DNA of 32,520 bases. Origin: Dehalococcoidia bacterium. GTDB lineage: Bacteria; Chloroflexota; Dehalococcoidia; GIF9; AB-539-J10. The notes under the pieces were generated by a model. That model made no database searches. It was not told the origin of the DNA and saw nothing but the letters and a program-made list of their open reading frames with translations. Shown piece after piece: positions 1 to 6,769 of this stretch (the first letter of the stretch is position 1; every line of letters starts with the position of its first letter). A program made the translations under genes and the position numbers. The DNA lies in NCBI GenBank assembly GCA_007129495.1, contig SKVJ01000025.1:1-32520 (forward strand). Direction: 5' to 3'.

Positions 1-40
1 CCCCTTGTATCTTGAGGGTGTATCCTGCTCTGGGTGTCGC

Positions 41-191
41 GGGAGAGGGGAATCAGACCGAACCCCTTAGGCCGATGAGCCTGTTGTGTAGATTGCGATC
101 CCCTCTCCCCGGCGCCACTCCCGAGGCCGGACGGTATCCTAAGCCTCCGTAACGGATGAGCTTGCATAGACAAGGTTGGCACAGGGGTGGC
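41..191 (+). ncRNA. candidate IS110 bridge RNA (target and donor loops)
   Basis: There are two stem-loops in series, each with a large internal loop. Loop 1: a perfect 10-bp stem pairs 41-50 with 100-109. Internal-loop strands are 51-68 and 83-99, capped by a hairpin pairing 69-72 with 79-82. Loop 2: 114-118 and 120-122 pair with 187-191 and 184-186, with one bulge at 119. Internal-loop strands are 123-140 and 164-183, capped by stems 141-144/160-163 and 146-149/153-156. In loop 2 the 5' strand carries GACGGTATC (130-138), identical to the right end at 1208-1216. The 3' strand carries ACAAGG (170-175), the complement of CCTTGT at the left end (3-8). In loop 1 CCCCT (63-67) matches 1-5, and GTAG (88-91) is complementary to CTAC at 1216-1219. 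This is the target-loop/donor-loop layout known for IS621. The outer limits of the RNA are not known. Confidence 0.7.
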
Positions 192-234
192 CGCGACACC
201 AGCGACACAGTAAAGGCTATGGGAGGTGAAGTCA

Positions 235-1200
235 ATGGAGCCGGCGATTCTGGGTATCGACATTGCCAAGGAGAAGTTCGATGTGGCGTTGCTGCGGGGA
301 GAGAAGGTGACAACGGGCAGGTTCAGCAACACCACCGCGGGATTCGGCATGCTCAAGCGGTGGCTGGCAAAGCACGGAACGGATCGGGTCCACGCCTGTC
401 TTGAGGCGACCGGCACGTACGGAGAGGCACTGGCGGAGCACCTGCACCGCGCTGGCCACGTGGTGAGCGTCGTGAACCCTGCCCGAATCAAGGGATTCGG
501 CCAGAGTGAGCTGTCCAGGACCAAGACCGACAAGGCTGACGCGCAGCTCATCGCCCGCTTCTGCAGTGCGATGAAGCCCGAACCGTGGCAGCCGCCGGCA
601 CCTGAGGTCAAGGAACTGCAGTCACTCGTGCGCCGCCTCGAGGCGCTCAATGGCATGCTGGAACAGGAGAAGAACCGGCTGGAGACGGCGGACGACGTCA
701 TCAAAGAGTCCATCAAGCGGGTCATCAAGTACCTGCAACAGGAAATCAAGGCCACCAGGAAGCTCATCCGCAATCACATCGACCGTCACCCGGATATGCG
801 TGGCAAGCGAGATCTGCTTGAGTCCATCCCCGGCATCGGACCCGGCACATCGGCCATGATCCTAGCCGAATTCGGCGATGTGTCGCGCTTCCCCGATGCA
901 GGCAGTATGGCTTCTTTCTGTGGTCTGACGCCACGACACCGCCAGTCGGGCTCATCGGTCAGAGGCAGGAGCATGATCTCAAAGACGGGCTCCTCGCGCA
1001 TTCGTAAGGCGCTCTTCATGCCTGCCCTGGCATCCATCCGGTACAACCCGGTCATCGCCGCTCTGCGCGCCCGACTCCGCGCCAGCGGCAAGCATCCGCT
1101 GGTCATCGTCTGCGCCATCATGCGCAAGCTCATCCACATCGCATTCGGGGTGCTGAAAAGCGGTCGCCCCTTCGACCCTTCCATAGCCGCTGCGCATTGA
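235..1200 (+). CDS. IS110-family transposase (bridge-RNA-type recombinase)
   Basis: This is an intact 321-residue recombinase. The N-terminal RuvC-like DEDD domain shows the first Asp in GIDIAKEKFDVAL, the Glu in CLEATGTYGEAL, and the Asp pair in RTKTDKADAQLIARF. A helical linker rich in Lys/Glu follows. The C-terminal transposase_20 domain shows SIPGIGPGTSAMILAEFGD, then the GSSVRGRSMISKTGSS segment that holds the catalytic Ser of the family. The start is placed at ATG 235 because GGGAGG (221-226) lies eight bases upstream. An in-frame GTG at 226 overlaps that site and is less likely. No frameshift or internal stop is seen, so the enzyme may still be active. The partner RNA is probably the structure at 41-191. 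Confidence 0.95.
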   Translation: MEPAILGIDIAKEKFDVALLRGEKVTTGRFSNTTAGFGMLKRWLAKHGTDRVHACLEATGTYGEALAEHLHRAGHVVSVVNPARIKGFGQSELSRTKTDKADAQLIARFCSAMKPEPWQPPAPEVKELQSLVRRLEALNGMLEQEKNRLETADDVIKESIKRVIKYLQQEIKATRKLIRNHIDRHPDMRGKRDLLESIPGIGPGTSAMILAEFGDVSRFPDAGSMASFCGLTPRHRQSGSSVRGRSMISKTGSSRIRKALFMPALASIRYNPVIAALRARLRASGKHPLVIVCAIMRKLIHIAFGVLKSGRPFDPSIAAAH

Positions 1201-1482
1201 CATGCAAGACGGTATCTACGGGGGAGGGAGGTGCGAATGCAGTCGGTGGCCGATTCCACCGTGGGCATGTTATCGAAGTATGGCGGGCCGGATATATCCG
1301 GCCCCTGCACATAGATTGTGGTTGGGTTCACGCGGGTTGGAAGGCACGCGCGCGGGCGTATGATCAGGACGATGACGGGTCGGTGTGGGAACAGTGACAC
1401 CCTGCGGGGCAAGAGGTGCGCTGCACGCCCAGTGACACCCGTCTGAAGCATGACTACCACGTGACACAATGCCGCCCCAGCG

Positions 1483-1539
1483 CGTTCGCGAACGACCCCT
1501 ACGCCGAATGGCAGGTACACCCATCAGGTGCGGTACCTG
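1483..1539 (+). repeat. interspersed palindromic repeat, family 1 (copy A)
   Basis: The core palindrome CGTTCGCGAACG (1483-1494) is followed by GACCCCTACGCCGAATGGCAG. A second inverted repeat then pairs CAGGTAC (1512-1518) with GTACCTG (1533-1539). The first ~34 bases are nearly identical to the copy at 4290. The left half of the palindrome is degenerate compared with the copies at 2587 and 4288. It lies in the gene-free stretch 1218-1707, where no other feature is seen apart from the family 2 copy at 1575-1636. Confidence 0.7.
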
Positions 1540-1574
1540 GTGGTCAACGTGGTTGTGGGCGAGACGACGGTCGG

Positions 1575-1636
1575 CACATGTGCCGACTCTACGTTACCAG
1601 CCGCGCACCGCGGGCGGGCACGCGGTATCGTGCCCC
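1575..1636 (+). repeat. interspersed repeat, family 2 (copy A)
   Basis: These 62 bases align without gaps to 4138-4199, with 54 of 62 positions identical by hand count. The right end is a hairpin, GGGCACG (1616-1622) with CGTGCCC (1629-1635). A 16-base piece of the same unit (CACAGGTGCCGACCCT) recurs at 17563-17578. Placement between genes and conservation of the stem suggest a REP-like extragenic element. Confidence 0.7.
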
Positions 1637-1707
1637 TTGCCGAGACACACGTGTGAGATCCACTGATGGTGTACCGCTCGTGGCAGGTACTATGGTATCT
1701 TTGCGCG

Positions 1708-2541
1708 ATGGCCAGCGGAACGTGGATACTTGAGCGGACGCAGAACGACCGGTTCCCTTACCGGGTGCAGATCATCCGCGAGGGAGCGCCATGGATGGTG
1801 CTGCGTACGCAGGATCGCTGGCCTGCGGCAGGGAGGAACATCTTCTGCCTGAGGGAATCAGATCCGCCTGACCCGGAGGAATTGCTGGAGGAAGTGGAAC
1901 GGGTCGATATAGCCGCCTTCCACCAACGGGGCCGCCGCATCTCAGTGGTGCTGGACCGCAAGCGTTACAAGCGCTGCGACTTCCTCTTCCTTAAGAAATC
2001 CTACAAGGGACGACCCGAAGAGAGCTATGAACAGGTCTTCTGGCTTACCCAGAGGAGCATGGCACAACACCGCCCCTCATTCAAACTCATTTCTCGCGGC
2101 ACCGCCCACGAGATGGTCGTCCGCATACACAGCAACGAGAAGTATCCGTGGCGGTTCCCCGGCGCAGCGATTCAGCGCGCGCCCATCGCCGCCGGTGACT
2201 ACTCGCTCATGGATGGCGATGCCACGCTGGCGGTCGTGGAGCGCAAGACGTTCGATAATCTGCTTGCCGACTTCGGAACCATGCAGGTGCTGCACCAGCG
2301 ACTTGCCGAGTTGGCTGCCATGCGTCACCATGCTCTCGTTATCGAGGCTTCGTATGCCGATTTCCTGAACCCGAAGAAGGTACACCACTACACGCCCCGC
2401 TTCTGCGCCAGGGCGATCGCCGAGCTGCATGCGCTGCATCCGACGCTGCACGTGACGTTCTGTGCCAACCGCAAGGCAGCCAACGAATGGGCGCGGCATT
2501 TCTTCGCCGCGGTCTGGGAACTCAGACACCCCGAGGAGTAA
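1708..2541 (+). CDS. stand-alone ERCC4-domain nuclease
   Basis: This is a protein of about 277 residues. Its C-terminal half has an ERCC4-type (XPF/Mus81-like) nuclease core: AAGDYSLMDG (161-170), then VVERKTFDNLLADF with the ERK triad at 178-180. The usual helicase or HhH domains are absent. The N-terminal ~130 residues are not recognised. The expected activity is cleavage of branched or flap DNA, but the substrate is unknown. The start is uncertain. ATG 1708 gives a natural N-terminus (MASGTWILER) but has no SD; TATGGT at 1691-1696 could be a -10 box giving a near-leaderless message. An in-frame ATG at 1666 would add 14 residues. The gene stands alone between repeat-rich spacers and next to an IS element. 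Confidence 0.75.
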   Translation: MASGTWILERTQNDRFPYRVQIIREGAPWMVLRTQDRWPAAGRNIFCLRESDPPDPEELLEEVERVDIAAFHQRGRRISVVLDRKRYKRCDFLFLKKSYKGRPEESYEQVFWLTQRSMAQHRPSFKLISRGTAHEMVVRIHSNEKYPWRFPGAAIQRAPIAAGDYSLMDGDATLAVVERKTFDNLLADFGTMQVLHQRLAELAAMRHHALVIEASYADFLNPKKVHHYTPRFCARAIAELHALHPTLHVTFCANRKAANEWARHFFAAVWELRHPEE

Positions 2542-2561
2542 GGGGCGAGGCGGAGTGAGTG

Positions 2562-2626
2562 TTGGGGGGGAACCACACCCCACCCAGGTCGTTCGCGAAC
2601 GACCCCAATGAAGGGGACACCCCCAA
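2562..2626. repeat. nested palindromes between convergent genes (family 1, copy C)
   Basis: The perfect 18-base palindrome GGTCGTTCGCGAACGACC (2587-2604) is the family 1 core. It is enclosed by TTGGGGG (2562-2568) pairing with CCCCCAA (2620-2626). The structure sits between the ends of the ERCC4 gene (rightward) and the helical protein gene (leftward), so it could stop transcription from both sides. No clear T-tract follows on either strand, so the terminator role is only a guess. Confidence 0.55.
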
Positions 2627-2650
2627 ACCACGGAAGGCGTGGACGAGGCG

Positions 2651-3139
2651 CTAGCTGTTCATAGCGTCCTCGTAGTCTTTCTTCGCCTGCTTGCCAGCCG
2701 TCTTATGGGCCGCGTTGGCTTCGTCTCTGGCACTGCTGTCGACAGCCTTATCCCTGGCCAGTTTGCGGTCAGCATCCGCCTGCTTCTTCGCCTCTTTGTA
2801 GGCTTTTTCCGCCTGGATGCCGCGCTCCTTCTTGTTGGCTGCGGCATCATCGACATCCTGTTTCTGTTTCTTCCAGAACTCAGTGAAGGTCGCCAGGGCC
2901 ACATTGGTGATGGCGTCACGTACCTGCTTCGCGTCCTCTATGGCTTGCTTGTGGGCTTCATCCGCCCGCTTCCTGGCGTCCTTATCGACGGCCGCCTTCT
3001 TGGCCTCACCATAGATTATGTCCGCCTGCGTCTTGGCCTCCTTGAACGCCTTGCCAGCGGCAGACCACGCGTCATCAAGCAGCTTGCGTGCTTCGTCGTG
3101 AGTCTGTGTCTTCTCAGTTCCCATGTCTTCTGTCTCCAT
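2651..3139 (-). CDS. Ala/Lys/Glu-rich helical protein of unknown function
   Basis: This is a 162-residue, highly charged, almost entirely alpha-helical protein with no Cys, no signal peptide and no membrane segment. It contains an internal duplication: a unit beginning KAFKEAKTQADIIYGEAKK is echoed later by KAYKEAKKQADADRKLARDK. Each unit is followed by a D-x-x-A-R-x-x-A-x-x-A-H-K pattern. This resembles LEA-like or apolipoprotein-like amphipathic helices, but I do not assign a function. The start is at ATG 3139 because GGGAGG lies seven bases upstream on the minus strand. An in-frame ATG at 3154 would overlap that SD. It follows the RRM and zinc-ribbon genes on the same strand. Confidence 0.75.
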   Translation of the reverse strand: METEDMGTEKTQTHDEARKLLDDAWSAAGKAFKEAKTQADIIYGEAKKAAVDKDARKRADEAHKQAIEDAKQVRDAITNVALATFTEFWKKQKQDVDDAAANKKERGIQAEKAYKEAKKQADADRKLARDKAVDSSARDEANAAHKTAGKQAKKDYEDAMNS

Positions 3140-3195
3140 TGCGAAACCTCCCATAGTACTTCCATTCTTACCCGGTCTGCGTCCTGTAACGCAAG

Positions 3196-3227
3196 GAGGG
3201 AGAGCCCTTGTCCGGGAACTCTCCCTC
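3196..3227 (-). terminator. inverted repeat downstream of RRM gene
   Basis: A 9-bp stem pairs 3196-3204 with 3219-3227, with further CCC/GGG pairing in the loop. It lies 74 bases past the stop of the RRM gene and upstream of the helical-protein gene. Only a weak T-rich run follows on the minus strand, so it may be a poor terminator or a processing hairpin. Confidence 0.35.
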
Positions 3228-3300
3228 GTTGCACTACCGCGGTTCGCGTGACTTGCGCGAGCATCTGCCCGAAGGCATCGGCACCGCGCCGCTGTTGCTT

Positions 3301-3600
3301 CTAGTACCGGCGGCCGCCACCACCGCCACCACGGTTTCCACCGAATCCGCCGCTGCTCTCGCGAGGTCGTGACTCGTTGACCGTCAGAGTCCTTCCCATC
3401 ATGTCCTTGCCATTCAGACCCGCAATTGCGGCATTGGACTCGGACTCGGAAGGCATGTCGACGAAGCCGAAGCCCCTCGACCTTCCAGTATCACGATCAT
3501 TCACGACGTTGGCTGACGCGACCTCTCCGTATACGGAGAACTCACGAGTCAGATCGTCCTCGGTGGTCTCAAATGCTATGTTGCCTACGTAAATCTTCAA
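3301..3600 (-). CDS. RRM-domain RNA-binding protein, glycine-rich tail
   Basis: This is a 99-residue single-RRM protein of the small bacterial and cyanobacterial Rbp type. RNP2 is IYVGNI (3-8) and RNP1 is RGFGFVDM (42-49), with the aromatic residues that stack on RNA bases in place. After the fold ends (about residue 80) there is a short Gly/Arg-rich tail ending GGGGGGRRY, as in cold-inducible RNA-binding proteins. It is expected to be cytoplasmic, binding single-stranded RNA, possibly in cold or stress response. The zinc-ribbon gene lies 75 bases upstream on the same strand, so the two may be co-transcribed. ATG 3600 is the only sensible start, because RNP2 begins at residue 3. Confidence 0.93.
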   Translation of the reverse strand: MKIYVGNIAFETTEDDLTREFSVYGEVASANVVNDRDTGRSRGFGFVDMPSESESNAAIAGLNGKDMMGRTLTVNESRPRESSGGFGGNRGGGGGGRRY

Positions 3601-3675
3601 TTGATGAACTTCCTTATTTTGATTCTGCGCGTACGCAGTGTGTACGAAGCTGTGCCGCCTGCTGACGGCAACACG

Positions 3676-3858
3676 CTACCAGGTTCGCTGATTGCCCGAC
3701 GTGGACGACATGCGGTCGCGTTTGCTGCGACGGCACGCTGGACACCTTGCGGGCTCATTGGTGAATCCCTTGTTGGCGAAGAACTGCTGCTCTGACGCCG
3801 AGAAGGAGAAGTCGTGACGGCAATCGCGGCATGTAATCGACTTGTCTTGATAACTCAC
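3676..3858 (-). CDS. small zinc-ribbon protein
   Basis: This is a 60-residue protein of the widespread bacterial zinc-ribbon family that begins with a YxDKxIxCxxC pattern. CRDC and CPACR supply four Cys ligands around a conserved SASEQQFFANKGF segment. The start is GTG 3858 (protein MSYQDKSITC), set by AGGAGG seven bases upstream. A longer open frame to 3963 lacks an SD and would add an unrelated N-terminus. The function of the family is unknown, and nucleic-acid or ribosome contact is plausible. Its position just upstream of the RRM gene suggests a shared operon. Confidence 0.85.
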   Translation of the reverse strand: MSYQDKSITCRDCRHDFSFSASEQQFFANKGFTNEPARCPACRRSKRDRMSSTSGNQRTW

Positions 3859-4137
3859 TGAATGACCTCCTCTATACGTACGACTTGGTTCGGTGGAGTT
3901 ACGGTCATTCAGAGCTCGAGTGCAAAGAGGGCGAAAGCGAGGACCAAAAAAACTGAACTTCAACTACCAACCTTCAGTGTACTCCCTCAGGCGCGTATAT
4001 ACAAATCCACGGTCAGCGGCCGGTCAGCATTGTATACAACACGTTCCCGTTTCATTCATCAGGCCACGGTTGCGGGCTGACGGGTAAGCGGGGCTGGCTG
4101 GTTCGAGTGTCCAGGGTAACGTGCCGGTGGCGGGCGA

Positions 4138-4199
4138 CACAGGTGCCGACCCTACGTTAGCAGCCCCGCACCCCGGGCGGGCACGAGGCATCGTGCCCT
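4138..4199 (+). repeat. interspersed repeat, family 2 (copy B)
   Basis: These 62 bases align without gaps to 1575-1636. The terminal hairpin is perfect here: GGGCACGA (4179-4186), loop GGCA, TCGTGCCC (4191-4198). The block lies in the gene-free region 3859-4356, between the zinc-ribbon start and the nadC end. Confidence 0.7.
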
Positions 4200-4247
4200 T
4201 ACGGTACGGACAGGTCCATCACCCAACCCGGGTCGGTGTGGGAACCG

Positions 4248-4341
4248 ACCCCTACATTTGCCGCCGGACACCACCACACCCTCATCCGGGTCGTTCGCGA
4301 ACGACCCCTACGCCGGATGGCAGATGCATTCCGTGGAATGC
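4248..4341 (+). repeat. interspersed palindromic repeat, family 1 (copy B) with partial unit
   Basis: The perfect 20-base palindrome GGGTCGTTCGCGAACGACCC spans 4288-4307. It is followed by CCTACGCCGGATGGCAG and a second hairpin, GCATTC (4326-4331) with GAATGC (4336-4341). A partial unit, GACCCCTACA, precedes it at 4247-4256. Copy A at 1483 has the same order, palindrome then unit then second inverted repeat, but the second inverted repeat has a different sequence. Structure is therefore conserved over sequence there. Confidence 0.7.
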
Positions 4342-4356
4342 CTGGGACGAGAGCCT

Positions 4357-5211
4357 TCAGGCTTTTTCGATCTCGAGGCTGATATCCAGTGCTTTCGCTG
4401 AATGGGTCAGCGCCCCAACCGAGATGAAGTCCACGCCGCTCTCGGCCACCGCACGCGCATTCGCGAGGGTGATACCACCTGAAGCTTCGACCAGGGCCCG
4501 CTTATCGATCAGCCTGACTGCCTGCTGCATTACCTCGGGACTCATATTGTCCAGCAGGATGATATCGGCACCAGCTTCAGCAGCCTGACGAGCCTCGTCC
4601 AGCGTTCTCGCTTCTACCTCTATCTTCAACTGCGCTGGAGTGCCCTGCCGTGCCTTTGCGATGATAGCGTTCAAGCTGAACCCTTGCTCGTAGAGGGCCT
4701 CAAGGTGGTTGTCCTTGATAAGGACCCCGTCTCCGAGGTGCATCCGATGGTTTTGGCCACCCCCCATCAGTACCGCGTGCTTCTCCAACGCTCTCAAACC
4801 TGGAAGCGTCTTTCTGGTATCGAGGATCTTCACCGGCAGACCGTTGACGGCTGCGACGTAGCGGGCGGTTTCCGAGGCGATGCCACTCAGATGCTGCAGG
4901 AAGTTCAAGGCTGTCCGCTCAGCCTTCAAGATGCCGGACAGCCTTCCGGCGACTACCCCGATGATAACCCCGGGTGTCAGGCCGGCTCCCTCCTGAAGGA
5001 AGATCTCCACGCGTGTGGTGGGGTCGACCCTGCGAAATACCCGCCCCGCGATCTCGATGCCGGCAAGGACGCCCTCCGCCTTGGCCACAAACGACGCACG
5101 TCCTGACCAGTCATCCGAAATCAGAGCGTCGGTGGTAATGTCGCCGGCGCCCAGGTCTTCCGCCAATGCCAGGTCGATAACCTCATCAATAGTCTTAGCT
5201 GTCAACTTCAT
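4357..5211 (-). CDS. nadC: nicotinate-nucleotide pyrophosphorylase (carboxylating)
   Basis: This is quinolinate phosphoribosyltransferase. It joins quinolinate and PRPP to give nicotinate mononucleotide, CO2 and PPi, the third step of de novo NAD synthesis. The 284 residues match the usual length. Motifs include ERTALNFLQHLSGIAS, the DTRKTLPGLR substrate loop, GGGQNHRMHLGDGVLIKDNH, the C-terminal EASGGI and SVGALTHS of the TIM barrel. Start ATG 5211 has AGGAG upstream. It overlaps the end of nadB by 17 bases, so translation is likely coupled. It is the last gene of a leftward nadA-nadB-nadC operon. No convincing terminator follows; the inverted repeat at 4326-4341 lacks a T-tract. Confidence 0.97.
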   Translation of the reverse strand: MKLTAKTIDEVIDLALAEDLGAGDITTDALISDDWSGRASFVAKAEGVLAGIEIAGRVFRRVDPTTRVEIFLQEGAGLTPGVIIGVVAGRLSGILKAERTALNFLQHLSGIASETARYVAAVNGLPVKILDTRKTLPGLRALEKHAVLMGGGQNHRMHLGDGVLIKDNHLEALYEQGFSLNAIIAKARQGTPAQLKIEVEARTLDEARQAAEAGADIILLDNMSPEVMQQAVRLIDKRALVEASGGITLANARAVAESGVDFISVGALTHSAKALDISLEIEKA

Positions 5212-6769
5212 GCTCTCTCCTGAACGTACTATGCCGTTGCCACTCCGGCCTGATCCACGGGAAATCGGTACGGAAGTGAGTCCCGCGGCTCTCCTCCCGC
5301 AGCAACGCGGCCTCGGTCATCAATTGACCGGTAGTCACGAGGCTGGACAATTCATACGAAGCTCTGTCGACCGGCTTTGGCATAGCCACTTGCCACGCAG
5401 CCAGAACCCCTGCCATTTGTTCCAGATTCTCCCTCGACCGGATGATTCCAACCTTGTCCCACATCAGTGACTGCAGCGTCGGCAGACTCAGAGGCGGTGC
5501 GTCACTCAGCGGCTCCCGCTTTCTGATCGGGCAGGTTTCCGTCTTCGCCGTGGTCCCGTCTTCGATCTCACGCGCCGGACACCGGGTTCTTTCAACGATC
5601 CTCCCGCCAAACACGAGGCCTTCCAGGAGGGAATTGGACGCCAGTCGGTTGGCTCCATGGACTCCGGTGCAGGCTGCTTCACCCGCGGCGAACAGGCCCG
5701 GAATACTGGTCTCCCCCCACACGTTCACCTTGATGCCTCCCATGAGGTAATGGGCCGCCGGCGCTACCGGTATCATCTCCCGGGTCATATCAAGGCCATG
5801 AGCGAGGCAGAACCGGTAGATACTGGGGAAACGGGTTGTCACCAGCGAAGGCGTGAGATGAGTAACGTCAAGGTATACGTGGTCACTGTCCGTCTTGCGC
5901 ATCTCGCTCACGATGCTTCGGGTAACCACATCGCGCGTTGCCAGTTCCGCTTCCGGGGCATAGTCATGCATGAAGGCGTGATGCCGGGTATTGCGCAGGA
6001 TTCCACCTTCACCTCTCACCGCTTCCGAGATCAGGAATGGCGCGACACCGGGCAGCCGCAGAGCGGTGGGGTGGAACTGGAAGAACTCCATATCCGTGAT
6101 CTCGGCACCAGCAAGGTAGGCGAGCGCAATACCATCACCGGTGGCGACATCCGGGTTCGTGGTGTATTTGAACAGGCGCCCGGCACCCCCTGTGGCCAGG
6201 ATGAGGTAACGGCATCCGTACTCCTCCTCTGAACCATCGGTAGTGTTCACGACTCTGATACCCTGCACGTTGCCAGCGGTCACCAGTATCTGCGTGGCCA
6301 GGCGGTGTTCGCGGATCCGTATTCCAGCGTCCTGGACACGTCGGCCGAGCGTGGTTTCTATGTTCTCACCAGTTGCATCCCCGCCGGCATGCAGGATGCG
6401 GGCCACACTGTGCGCCGCCTCCCTCGTCAGGGCAATGTGACCGTTCACCGTGTCAAACGGCACGCCCAACCGGATGAGATCGGAGATACGGCCGGTTGCT
6501 TCCTCCACCAGGATTCTGGCGGCCTCGGGATCGCAAAGACCGGCCCCGGCGGCAATGGTGTCCTGTAAATGGAGGGCGGGGGAGTCTCCTTCTCCGATGG
6601 GGGCCGTGATCCCCCCTTGAGCATACCTGGTATTGCAGTCCGCGATACTGCCCTTAGTCAGGATGAGAACGCTGCCTTTCTCTTTCGCCAGCAGGGCAGT
6701 GTACAGCCCCGCAATTCCGCTACCCACAATTACGTAGTCGTAGCAGCCGGAGACCTTCCCCTCGTTCAT
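5195..6769 (-). CDS. nadB: L-aspartate oxidase
   Basis: This flavoenzyme oxidises L-aspartate to iminoaspartate, which NadA condenses with dihydroxyacetone phosphate. It has 524 residues, the usual length. The N-terminal FAD-binding dinucleotide fold reads VIVGSGIAGLYTALLA, followed by NTRYAQGGI. The succinate-dehydrogenase-like capping region shows HPTALRLPG and SEAVRGEGGILRN. The C-terminal FAD contact is ANRLASNSLLEGLVFGGR. The start is ATG 6769, within the TGATG junction that also holds the nadA stop. The open frame extends upstream to 7168, but that part is antisense-like noise inside nadA. Confidence 0.97.
   Translation of the reverse strand: MNEGKVSGCYDYVIVGSGIAGLYTALLAKEKGSVLILTKGSIADCNTRYAQGGITAPIGEGDSPALHLQDTIAAGAGLCDPEAARILVEEATGRISDLIRLGVPFDTVNGHIALTREAAHSVARILHAGGDATGENIETTLGRRVQDAGIRIREHRLATQILVTAGNVQGIRVVNTTDGSEEEYGCRYLILATGGAGRLFKYTTNPDVATGDGIALAYLAGAEITDMEFFQFHPTALRLPGVAPFLISEAVRGEGGILRNTRHHAFMHDYAPEAELATRDVVTRSIVSEMRKTDSDHVYLDVTHLTPSLVTTRFPSIYRFCLAHGLDMTREMIPVAPAAHYLMGGIKVNVWGETSIPGLFAAGEAACTGVHGANRLASNSLLEGLVFGGRIVERTRCPAREIEDGTTAKTETCPIRKREPLSDAPPLSLPTLQSLMWDKVGIIRSRENLEQMAGVLAAWQVAMPKPVDRASYELSSLVTTGQLMTEAALLREESRGTHFRTDFPWIRPEWQRHSTFRREHEVDS

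Larger units (their letters stand above)
4..1217 (+). mobile_element. IS110-family insertion sequence
   Basis: The element runs from a CT core at 4-5 to a CT core at 1216-1217. It contains a DEDD/Ser transposase gene and a roughly 225-base 5' non-coding end. There are no terminal inverted repeats, as is usual for IS110. The boundaries are inferred by joining the right end (GACGGTAT before the CT at 1216) to the left end (TGTAT after the CT at 4-5). This gives ACGGTATCTTGTAT, which is very close to the IS621 donor junction as I remember it (ACAGTATCTTGTAT). Only three bases of left flank are in the window, so the left boundary cannot be fully checked. The right end is short, 17 bases past the stop codon, which is typical of the family. 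Confidence 0.75.

Noticed and set aside
786-1520. Long minus-strand open frame (244 codons) over the transposase gene
   Set aside because: It is antisense to a clear IS110 gene, has no family motif and arises from high GC content.
2639-3304. Plus-strand hydrophobic-looking open frame opposite the helical protein
   Set aside because: It is the antisense of an Ala/Lys/Glu-rich gene, which always gives Leu/Phe/Ser-rich mirror frames. There is no SD, and the minus-strand gene has one.
4101-4113. GGTTCGAGTGTCC resembling a tRNA T-arm
   Set aside because: No acceptor, D or anticodon arm can be built around it.
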